64,000 bases of DNA from Opisthocomus hoazin (lineage: Eukaryota > Chordata > Aves > Opisthocomiformes > Opisthocomidae): contig NC_134440.1 of NCBI RefSeq assembly GCF_030867145.1, forward strand, positions 8,928,001 through 8,992,000, written 5' to 3'. The position numbers and the translations under genes are program-made. The notes below the pieces were generated by a model, which saw nothing but the letters and a program-made list of their open reading frames with translations, had not been told where the DNA came from and searched no databases. Position 1 is the first letter of the stretch. Every line of letters begins with the position of its first letter. Positions 25,501 to 37,500 of this stretch are shown piece by piece.

Positions 25501-28500
25501 GGCAGCCTGGGCCAGGGCTCCGGCACCCTCAGAGGGAAGAAGTTCTTCCTCGGGTTCAGCTGGAGCTTCCTCTGCTCCAGTTTGTGCCCGTTGCCCCTTG
25601 TCCTGTCGCTGGGCACCACTGAACAGAGTCTGGCCCCGTCCTCCTGACCCCCCCCCCTGCAGATATTTAGAGGCATTTCGAAGGTCCCCTCTCAGCCTTC
25701 TCTTCTCCAGGCTGAACAAGCCCAGCTCCCTCAGCCTCTCCTCGGAGGAGAGATGCTCCAGTCCCCTCCTCATCCTCGTAGCCCTCTGCTGGACTCTCTC
25801 CAGTAGCTCCTCATCTTTCTGGAACTGGGGAGCCCAGCACTGGACACAGCACTGCAGATGGGGCCTCACCAGGGCAGTGTAGAGGGGGAGGAGAACCTCC
25901 CTCAACCTGCTGGCCACACTCCTCTGAATGCACCCTGGGAGACCATTGGCCTTCTGGGCAACAAGAAACTGATCTTTTTCGTTGCTCTGTGTACATCTTT
26001 GAATGTTCCTTTAGTTGGTGACGGCAAAAAAATTTCCCAGAGATGATGAAAAACAACTGACATACAGGCTGGTGGGCTGGCTGTGCCAAAGAGAGGTGGA
26101 AATCGGCTGTTACGTGAGTGAGCAAAATGTGTAACCGTTCTGTGATTTCTGCCTTGATGGAGTAGCAGTTACAGCATTCCTTAGGTAGGTGGTCTGTCTG
26201 TAAAATTGCTTTTGATACTTGTTAATTAAATTAAGAAATGGGTGTTTGAAAAGAGACCTTCCGAACGACTCTTCATGAAGGATGCATGCTCTGGAGTGGT
26301 CCCTAAGCAGATGCGCACGTGGAGTGTAGGCTGTGCCGCTAGAAGAGACCGCAGGCGACCACCCCGTAGAATCACAGTCAGAAATATACCCCATACTGTC
26401 TTGAAGTAAAACATCTTTAAACACCTACGTAGTGAAGTAGCTTCCACAGCTTTTTTGCTGCAAAGTAAAAATTAAAAAAAACAAAGAAAAAGAGCACTCT
26501 TGTTTGGTGTCTGGGTCGTTGGGGATACCTGGTCAGAGGAGCTGCCTGAGCAGGGAGCGGGCAGAGCAGCCTTGGCTCTCAGCAGCCGCTCCCTCTGCGT
26601 GGTGTTGGTCAGGTCGTAACCGCCCTCAGCACCGATTTACAGCCGATAACCCAAGAACTGTTCAGGGAAGCTGTTAGTACCATTTTTTTACTCCAAAATG
26701 AGGAGTTTCGGGAGGGTTTGCGTGTTGGGTGTGGAGCAGCAGTGCTGAGGAGTGCTCCTGGACAGACAGCCTGCTCTTGTTTCTCCCGAGACTAGCCGGA
26801 TGCCAGTGGCAGGGTGTAAGAGGTAGTGATTAATGAGGAGCGACTCTTTCTCCCAAAATAGAAGGAGAGTGCAGTTAATTTGGGCCTTTATTTCAAACGC
26901 GGATTTGCCAGGTGTGCAGTGTCCGTGCAGGACCTCACTTCGCCCCAGTGAGGAGGCTGTTCCCGACTGCCGAGGCAGAGGAGTGTTTGTAGTCGGGGAG
27001 CTGGGTTGTTGAGCACAGCAATTCTATGCCCAGTCTCGTTACCTCTTGGTAGCTTTTTTCTATTGATGCAGATTTCTTTTTCTTTGCATTGTTTCACTGT
27101 GAAAGACTGAAGACGCACAGGCAGCGTAAGCATCCATTCCTTGTGGCTAGGTTTCTGGCTGCTGTGTCCTAATTTCACAACCGATGTGTGCCTTGCCTTA
27201 GGAGAAACAGAGAGAAGTTACTGCAGTGAAGACCAAGTGGCCTCCCCTTTCAGCAGGACCTTTCTCCTGCGCTGGACCACACATCTGAGAGGCTCCCTCT
27301 CGATGCTGAGCCCTTAGTTCAGGTGGATGCCCTGGGCGTTCAGCATTCTAGATCGAGCAGCGAACAACATTTAGGCTTTATCGTCAGTGTGGTACTTTGC
27401 GTACGCTGCGAGCAAACCAGAGAGCAGTGATAGGTGTCGTGGCTGGCTGCAAGCCGGGCCTTCGTGCCGTGATCCCGGGCGCCCAAGCGCGGTGGATCCA
27501 GAAGTTGACAAAGCAGCACATAGCGTTTCCCAGGCTCCTGGCATTTTGGATCTCACAGCACAGACCTCAGGACAGCAGAGTACAAGTCCCGCTATTTCTG
27601 CTGTAAGTTTGGGGTTTTTTCTTCTCAGGTTCTTTGTCCGTCTTATCTGTTTGACGTGGTGCTTGTGTTTAGATTCAGCATGTGGTATGCAGCTGTTACG
27701 TACTACGTCATGTTTTAGCAGCGTTGCAATATCAGAAATCACTGTTCTACTTTTGGCTGAGCCTTTTTCTTTTCTCTTGCAGAGCCATAGCCCTGCCCCT
27801 CAGCAGCAAACTGGGTGTGAGAGACAAGCAGAGACCAAAAGCTCAGCCCAACCCCATGCTGGAAACATTCTACAGTACGTGCTGCAAGAACCCTGCAGAG
27901 GTGAGTCCTTTCTTCCTTTGCTTTCCCCTGGATGCAGGCCTTGTGTCTTTAGCCAAATAAAATCACATTTGGAGTCCTGAAATTTGGTAATGCCACTCCT
28001 ACTTGAAAGCTCAGCACAGCAGCAGGAACCACTAGAGCCCTGGCCACCTGAGACCAACCTGCCTGAGGGCTCGTTCTGCAAACGCCCTCAGCTATCAGTT
28101 CTGCTTCTGAACCTGTGGGCGTAGCAGCTTTCTATAGGTAGCATTCAAAAAATTTAAATCCCAATCTTCTGTGGACAGGAGACTCTTCTCCCAAAGGAAG
28201 TAATGATACTTGCTGTTCCCGCTTGTGTTTGCCTTCTGCAAGGCACAGACGGAGACACGGGAGGCTCTGTCTGCACGTCAGGGAACCCTTTCTTGCTGTG
28301 GGGGTGAGCAGGCCCTGGAGCAGGGTGCCCAGAGAGGTGGTGGAGTCTCTGTCCTTGGAGATACTCAGAAGCCATCTGGGCATGGTCCTGGGCAACCAAC
28401 TCTGGGTGGCTGTACTTGAGCAGGGAGTTGGACCGGGTGGCCTCCCTCCATCCCTGCCATTCTGGGGTTCTGTGATGGCTTCTTTTCCTCTGGTAGCAAC

Positions 28501-31500
28501 TTCCTGTCACATCAGCTGCCTTGGACTGACTCTCATGTTGCCGGTCCTTGCAGCTCGGCAGGCGTGGATCGCATGAGGTTCCTAGTTCTGGGGTGGGTCA
28601 TTCTGTTGCTGTGCAGTCCCCGAGCCTGAGATCGCCCTTTCCGGAAGCCAACTAAAGTCTTGGCCGTCATCACAGAGATTGTGAGGAGCGTCAGAAGACT
28701 GCAGAGGCAAATGGTGGGTAGTTTTCCCACGAGAGAGGAAAAGAGTGAGCTTGAAGAACCTGGCAGGATAAACCAGAGCTGGAACGGCTGCTGCTGAGGG
28801 AAAAAGCATTGGCAGGATTGTGAATTGTCAGGCAGTATTAGGATTTAACCTCATCCGTGAAGTCGCAGGATGTGATGCCTGTGGTAGGAAGAGGAATCAG
28901 ATTTTCTTCCAGCTCCTTTTTGCAGGATTTCTTGGCCTTGAAGCAATAGCTATCAACCCTTACCAAGGACGTATGAGCAGGGGACTGGGGTTCCAGTCCC
29001 AAGGGGTAGTCCTAGCGCGAACACGTTGCTGCCTTGACGAGGCTCTTGCGTCATGGTTCGTACTGCAGTGGGGCGTGTGGTGCCCCAGGACATTCAGTAC
29101 CAGGTTAAAAGTAGAAGGATGGAGGCTAAAATGAAAATGCAGAGATTTGTCTGGGTTGTGCAGCCAGCCTTTCTCCCCAGCAGTGGGAAGGAGTGTTCTC
29201 AGGAACACTTGCCGATATGGTGGTCCCTGAGCTTCCTCTTGCCTGTCTGTCTGTGAAATCCGCTCATTTCTCAGGAAGACTACTCCTGTTGCAGAGACCT
29301 AACTCCAGGCGTAGCTTTGCACACGGGTTTTCCCCATGGCTTTGCCTTCACCCCCATTGCACTGAAGCTGGCACTTTTATCCCAGAGATCTGTGGTATCG
29401 GAGCGTATCCTGCCCGCGAGACTCCTGGCAGCAGTGCGATGTGGAGCAAGAACAGCGCAGCGGGCTGCTGCCTCGCTCTGTTCCGTTCACCGGTTACATC
29501 CCAGCCAGCCTTGTGGTTTGCTCCCTCTCCCCTGAGCTCTCAGACGCCTGCTTCTGAGTCAGCTTTTGCTCGTCCAATACGAGATGAGATTTTGCTGTTC
29601 TCAGCAGCCTTCTCCTTGGGCGGAATTCCACATTATGGAGCAGTTGCAGAATGTAAATCAGTGTCTCCGTTTGTCTCCACCACAAGAACACAAATCACTA
29701 AGTAAGAGTGGAAAGAACCACATCTGAAAGTTGGTAATGAACATACTGTTGTACAACATGTTTAGACTATGTAAGTCACTCTCACATGATAGCATTGAGG
29801 TAAATGCACTCCATGAAAAACTCGCTTTGCTTAAAAAATAAGGCTATCTGTGGTGACGCTTCCAGAGAGAGTATAAAACGTGACAAACTTATTTCTCCAG
29901 AGTTTGGCATGTGACATGAGCCTAAGGACAAGAAGGAGGGTAGTGGCAGGATTTCTGTGGGTAATCTATTGAAAAATTACCCTAACAGGTTTACAAAACA
30001 GGAGAATATCAGGTAGGAAAATGGTGCTGCCTCTGCTCAGGACACCAGTCAGGTTATTAGATGGTACAGCATCAGAATGTTGAAAGCCATGACAAGATTT
30101 GGTGCAGAGCTTTGAAAATTATTTAAGCTGCAGTGAATCTTTCTTGGAGTGACAGATTTAAGGGACTCGGTCTCTTAAGACAGGGTGAGAACATGATTTG
30201 ACAACAAAGTCTTGTGAGGAGACGATACCAGAGTTTCAAAGTTGAAACAGGAGAAGCACATAAAGAATATGATGTTTCAACATTTAGCATTAGTAACCAG
30301 TTGCTTACAAGGGGGATGGAAAGATTTTCTACTCTCGGAAGTCTTTACCCTAAGAAAGGACAGCTTTCTGAAAGCTGCCTTAGCCTGAACGGATTTCGGC
30401 TTGCCAGGAGCGTCCAGGTGGGCTCTGTGGTGGGTCAGACGCAATGCCGGTGTTGCCTACTCGGACCTTCAGACCTGGATCTGATCACTGCTGCCTTGCC
30501 TGTTTTCCAGGGTGCTCTGATCAGTTTGGCCAAACGGTGTGACCTGCCGGTGAGGAAGGTGGAGAGGTGGTTCCGCTGCCGCAGGAACGCAGACCGACCC
30601 AGCCTGTCGAAGAAGTTTTGCGAGGCCTGGTGAGCGGGAGCACAAGCTATGAGCAGCAGGGGCCTTTCACTGGAGCTGAGCTCCGCGGGCAGATCACTGA
30701 CGCCCTGCCTGCCCTCCATCCCTACGCAGGAGCATCCCCGCTCCACTGCCTGCCCTCCATCCCTACGCAGGAGCATCCCCACTCCACTGCCTGCCCTCCA
30801 TCCCTACGCAGGAGCATCCCCACTCCTCTGCCTGCCCTCCATCCCCACGCAGGAGCATCCCCACTCCACTGCCTGCCCTCCATCCCTACGCAGGAGCATC
30901 CCCGCTCCTCTGCCTGCCCTCCATCCCTACGCAGGAGCATCCCCACTCCTCTGCCTGCCCTCCATCCCCACGCAGGAGCATCCCCACTCCACTGCCTGCC
31001 CTCCATCCCTACGCAGGAGCATCCCCGCTCCACTGCCTGCCCTCCATCCCTACGCAGGAGCATCCCCACTCCACTGCCTGCCCTCCATCCCTACGCAGGA
31101 GCATCCCCACTCCTCTGCCTGCCCTCCATCCCCACGCAGGAGCATCCCCACTCCTCTGCCTGCCCTCCATCCCCACGCAGGAGCATCCCCACTCCACTGC
31201 CTGCCCTCCATCCCTACGCAGGAGCATCCCCACTCCACTGCCTGCCCTCCATCCCTACGCAGGAGCATCCCCACTCCACTGCCTGCCCTCCATCCCTACG
31301 CAGGAGCATCCCCACTCCACTGCCTGCCCTCCATCCCTACGCAGGAGCATCCCCACTCCTCTGCCTGCCCTCCATCCCCACGCAGGAGCATCCCCACTCC
31401 TCTGCCTGCCCTCCATCCCTACGCAGGAGCATCCCCACTCCACTGCCTGCCCTCCATCCCCACGCAGGAGCATCCCCGCTCCACTGCCTGCCCTCCATCC

Positions 31501-34500
31501 CCACGCAGGAGCATCCCCACTCCTCTGCCTGCCCTCCATCCCTACGCAGGAGCATCCCCACTCCACTGCCTGCCCTCCATCCCCACGCAGGAGCATCCCC
31601 ACTCCTCTGCCTGCCCTCCATCCCCACGCAGGAGCATCCCCACTCCTCTGCCTGCCCTCCATCCCCACGCAGGAGCATCCCCACTCCTCTGCCTGCCCTC
31701 CATCCCTACGCAGAGAGCATCCCCACTCCTCTGCCTGCCCTCCATCCCCACGCAGGAGCATCCCCACTCCTCTGCCTGCCCTCCATCCCTACGCAGGAGC
31801 ATCCCCGCTCCTCTGCCTGCCCTCCATCCCTACGCAGGAGCATCCCCACTCCACTGCCTGCCCTCCATCCCCACGCAGGAGCATCCCCACTCCTCTGCCT
31901 GCCCTCCATCCCCACGCAGGAGCATCCCCACTCCTCTGCCTGCCCTCCATCCCCACGCAGGAGCATCCCCACTCCTCTGCCTGCCCTCCATCCCTACGCA
32001 GAGAGCATCCCCACTCCTCTGCCTGCCCTCCATCCCCACGCAGGAGCATCCCCACTCCTCTGCCTGCCCTCCATCCCTACGCAGGAGCATCCCGGCTCCA
32101 CTGCCTGCCCTCCATCCCCACGCAGGAGCATCCCCACTCCTCTGCCTGCCCTCCATCCCTACGCAGGAGCATCCCCACTCCTCTGCCTGCCCTCCATCCC
32201 CACGCAGGAGCATCCCCACTCCACTGCCTGCCCTCCATCCCTACGCAGGAGCATCCCCACTCCACTGCCTGCCCTCCATCCCTACGCAGAGAGCATCCCC
32301 ACTCCTCTGCCTGCCCTCCATCCCTACGCAAGAGCATCCTGGGTCTTCCCTGCCCCACCTGGTTCTTCTGCAACTCTCTGCTGCTTCTCTGTTACTGAAA
32401 CATTCCTTGCTTTTCACTTTTATTTTCACTCCCAAGTCTCCTTTTACTCCTGTCTCACTTTTATTCCTTATAGGGCCTCTGTTTCTGACTTTGTACGACT
32501 GGCATTCTGCTTTGAAACATATTTGCGGTTGAAAAACTCCCTTCTGTTTTGCATCTTACTGCTTGTTGCCTCTTTGCTGCTGTTTTGGTGCCTCCAGAAT
32601 AGTCAGCCTTTCTGTTGCCTTGCCCATGACTTCCCTTTGCCTCGCTGCTGCCGATTCCTTCTGCTGCGTCTCTTCTGCGCCTGTTCTGCACGCTGTTGCT
32701 TTCAAAAGTCACGGGCAGCGGGCTAGATTGTAATCTGCTGTCAGTTGACTTCGGCATTCTGAAAAGTTGAAAACCCAGCACCCTTTTATAGTGGCAGAAA
32801 AGGGTCCTATGTGAAAGCTTGTGTTCTCCAAAGAGCGAAACTCTCCCTGGAAACAGCTGTGTGCAAATCCTCCTTCTTACGTGGTGGCACAACATAAATC
32901 TCACATCAGCCAGTTGTGTGAATGTTAGTGCTGGCTAAGCTTTCCACAGAGAAGAAGGATTCTCTCGAGCTTGGTTGAAATGCCTTACTTATGAGTGGCT
33001 GCTCTGCTCTTCGAGTAAGCAAGTAGATTTTCTCAGGAGAGCCACAGAGATGAATGAAATTATTAAATACCTGCCGTGCTGTTCATCTGCTAGGAGCGGG
33101 TATCTGTAAGGTAGCCATCAACTTAGAGCTAATTGCTTCATGGTCCATTTAGCACTCAACCTCTCATTCAAAACCCCTGCCTAAAAACCCTAACTGAAAA
33201 AGGAAAAAAAAAAAAGGATGTGTATTATTTATTTATAATATTCCAGATAGTGGCAGTTAGAAATATTAACAAAACCTGTGGACAAAGAGTTGTAAAGCAG
33301 CTGTGCTCAGTCTGCTCCCATCAAGATGAAACGTAAGCTCTCCCTGTGCTCAGCTGACTTGCAGTAACTACTAAGCAGTAAATGCTGTTCTGCCTCAGCT
33401 CACGGAGGATGGTGTCCTTCCACCTCCCCCCCCACCACTGGCAGTCGGCAGAAGGAATGTCTTTCCATGTGACGTGGTAGCTTTGTACAGTCTTGGAGCT
33501 CCCGGGGGTTTCAATGACAGGTGGAGTCTCTCTCTCTCAATGTAGTTACTTCTGATTTGTTATGGAGATATTTGGAAATTAAAGGGCTGGTTTAGGGAGT
33601 TTACTCCTTTGAGGATTTCCTGTGTTCAGTTTATTAACAACTTGTTTATTCTGTTGGAGTGAAATTCCCCGCATTCCTTACTATGTGTGAATGTTCAGTG
33701 TGACCTGCCTCTGTCCGCTGAACTTGGCAAACAGTTCGTATGTCGTTCTGTGTGGGTTTGAGGTGGGTAAATCGTTCCCAGCTCCTGACTGAGACCAAAT
33801 ATGAGAGTAATTAATTACTTTTACATGATAATTTAGCATGCCTAATCTCCAAAAGCCTAGGAGAGAGATTGGCATGGTTTGACTTTTCCAAATGCATCTG
33901 GTAGTGCTGGGAAGGTTTGGGATGATGATCCAGGTGATTGTAGTAGGCAGGACTCTCATGTTTTCTGCTATCTCTAAAGCAGCAGAATTGCTCCTTGTGA
34001 AGTCTGCTGAAGGTGCCGGTGGCATGCAAAGAGCCACTTCTGTTACGGTCTGGGCCAACCTTGACCATATTCATGTGTGTCTTTGCCTGAAGGGTGTCAT
34101 TCTTGGAACGAGGGTGATTGACACACAGAATTGCAGCTTGGTGCTTCATGAATGGCATTCTAATGTACTTTGTGTTGTTTGTTTGTAGCTGGAGGTTTAC
34201 ATTTTACGTCATTGCTTTCTTCACTGGACTTGCTGTCCTGTATGATGTGAGTACACAAGCAGTGCCCCCGGCTCTTCTACCTAGCCAGTGCCTGCGAGAA
34301 TGGCAGATTTTGTTGTCAAGCGTGTCCTTTCAGAGCTGCTTCTAGAGGTTTTCCCACCAGGTCAGTGTATATCCTCTGCACAGCACACTTAGGAGACCAC
34401 AAACATATCGGACCGTGCTTATTTTAAAAACTCCAGCTCAAAACCAAGAGGTTTCCTCTTCTTCTGGCAAAGCAGAAGACAGCTGAGTTTGTGTAAAGAT

Positions 34501-37500
34501 ACCTTTCTGTGGGGTAGGAGGTGGAACACTTCCCCGAGATGGAAGCTGCAGGGCCTGTTTGAATGTTGTATCCTGTAGCTGTTTAAGGTAAAAAACCTCA
34601 GGCTTCCTTTGGAGCATGGACTGCAATTTAATATTTTTATTTATTAATTGTCTTTTCCTTACCCAAGGTGCGAGAGGTTCAGGCTCGTGCCTTTGCCTTT
34701 TCTCTTATTTGATAAATAATGAGTTCTCTTGTTACAAGGGGAACTGCCTGCCCAGGCAGAAGAGGTAGTAGAAGCCATGTGTACGCTGTAGTCGCTGAGC
34801 TGTGGTCTAGGGGCACCAGTCATCCTCTGGCTGTGCTTTAAAGCTTCCCCTGGCCCTGCTGAATCCAATTCCCCAGGTAAGCTTTGCAAAAGTCCTCTCC
34901 ACTGGCACCTCCTGAGGGGTTAAGTAGTGGAAAGCCTGCAGATCCCAAGACAGCAGGCACAAACTGTGCTTGTGAGCTCTTGTAACAAGTGAAGAACTTT
35001 TGAACTTAAACTCTGACTGGAAAGTCAGTGTAAGGTACCCTAGGAGTATGAGGATTATAGGATGAGCTAGCAGAGGAGTGAAGTATCGAAATCCCAAGCG
35101 CAGTGTTTCGTGGGTCTGTACATCAAAACAGAAGGCTGTTCTCTGAGGTCAGCTGGGAAAGTTCGGTCGGGATGACCTGCTTAGCGTAGTGCAAGAGACC
35201 TGTGCCACAGAAGGGGCAAAGTCCTGTTCTGCATGCTATCTGGCCATTCTAGGAACAAAAGATCACCTTCACTTTTCGTGAAAGTCTTAATCTGGTACAC
35301 TTTTTCCACTTCTCACAAAAAAAAGGAGGCGTCTGTCCTACAGACAGCACCTCTAGATCCCGAAGCAAATACCGCGTTACTCTGTTATCGAAAGTTGTAC
35401 CAAAATGACTACGTTAAAAAGAAGGACAAAGAATGAATGTCACGGGATGTATTTGCATGTGATCTTTCCTGACTTTTGCATGCTTACTCCATAATCCGAG
35501 TAGTACTTTAACATGCATTTGTTTTTGTGAAACACCCCTCTTTCTTTAGAAAAAAACAAGTGTTTAAATTCTATATTAGTAGCTTTAGACTGGTGGCAAG
35601 AACGTCTGCCTCACGAGCCAGTGAAACAGCAGGTAGCAATAGAAAGTTATCTCGCAGTAAGCCACCAGAAAACAGCTTGATTTGCTCAGAGTAGAGGGAT
35701 GATGAAGCGCAGCGATCCGGGGTTCCTTTCTAGTTTAGGTAACATGCTGTGCCATCGTTGTTTCAGAGTTTTTGCTTTGTCCTCTCTGATTCTGTATCAC
35801 ACATCTCTCCTGGTTCTGTACCTGTATTTGCTGAAAATCCTACGCCCAGCCCCGCTCCCAGGCGGCAGGAGGCTGTGTCTGCTCCTCATTACCACTGCTT
35901 GTAAAAATCACTGCTTCTTGCTTCCCTCCCACAGTGCTCATGCACCAGTGGGTGCTCAGTGAGAGAACAAGGTGCTTTCTAGCTGTTAGCTCTGATATCT
36001 GGAGCCTTGTAGAACTGTGATGGAAAATTATCCTTACAGATGTGGCATAGAGTGTGTTCCGTCACTGTGTGCTCTAGGACGTGCTTGCTCTGATCAGATC
36101 TGGGCACAGCGAAGGGTCAGAGCAGGCTCCGTGCAGGAAGAACTTTTGGGGACTTTAGTTGCCGTGTTTCTGTGAAAGTTTCTAAGCTGCCAAGCTCTAA
36201 ACTATCAATTTTATATGAAGTGTGAACAAAGTAGGATCTTTTCAGAGGTTTCTTACTTAACAAACTGCAGCATGATCCTCACCATTAGAGGAAAACTGAT
36301 GTCCCTGATACACAAGTTTTCAGCCTTCTTAACATGTTCAAGTGGTGTTGTCCAAACCACAGAGATTCTTAATGAAATAGTTGTAAGGATATTTATATAT
36401 ATCCAAAACATAACCACCACCACCTCAGACTTGTAGAAGGCTGCAGCAAGTTGGTAGAAATCTCTCCTGAGCTATTTTATTTGGAACAGCATGTGACATT
36501 TAGCACAATAGCCACAAATTGACAATGTCGCAAGCAACTGCAAGATCTTGTAGTGGAAGTCTCTTGGCAACTGAATTCCAGACAGTGTGCCCGGCTCTGC
36601 CCAGCATAAAACACAGCAAAGGCTGTAGTAGTAACAAGCTAAAGGAGTTAGACGGTTGATAAGAGATGAGTTCCTCTGGCATTCTCACGTTCATGTTGCA
36701 TTTTCTTTCCAGAAGCCTTGGCTTTGGGACCACAGAGAGTGCTGGACAGGATATCCACAACAGGTGAGTTGTGCAAGAGGGAAAATTGCTGTTATAAATC
36801 ATGTGTTGTCTTTCGATATCTTTTGAAAGTCAGGTTAGATATGAGTGGCAAAAGAGAGGGCACTGAATTAAATTCAGACTCACAAGCCCTAAGAATTCAA
36901 AGCCAGATCCTCATCAAGGGAGAACATCTTTGTACCTGGTGTAATCTAAACACAACAGAGGATGGGCCAGGAAAGCAGGAGGAGACTGCAGAAGTAAAGG
37001 GAAAGGGGGAGTTCTGACCAGGTGAGCCAAGAAACTGAAAAATAAGAATGCTCCAAGGTTGTTTAGTTTGTAGAAGAGACTGGAGCCAGAGAAGGAAATG
37101 TTTCCAGAAGAGAAGTAAAGACTTCAGTGGAGAGCAGGCAGAGCAGAGGACATGCTCTGAGGGCTATATACTTTCAGCTATACTGAAGAATCATGTCCAC
37201 AGTGCTTCCCAATGAGTTTGCTTCCCAGAGGAATGGGCAGTATGGCCAGTAGCAATATGGCATCATTCCCATTAAGTTCAGAGGATGCTCTCTTACAGTT
37301 TTACAGTGTATACTCTGAGTTTTTTCACGGCAGCAGCGCAAGAAGCTGTGTGTTTCCAGTGGGTTGGAAAGTGTACATCTCTTACCAGCGCAGCCCAGAA
37401 TAAGCTCAGTGCCAGCGAGGCACAAAGTCTGCTCCTTGTTCATCAACCCAAGGAACAAAGATAGCAACCAAAAGCCAGGTACTTTTTTGCCCAGCTGCTT

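Noticed and set aside
30567-32726. Proline-rich 719- and 627-codon frames
   Set aside because: They are translations of the 41-bp minisatellite, which is open in every frame. The repetition period of 41 residues is set by the DNA unit and not by protein selection.
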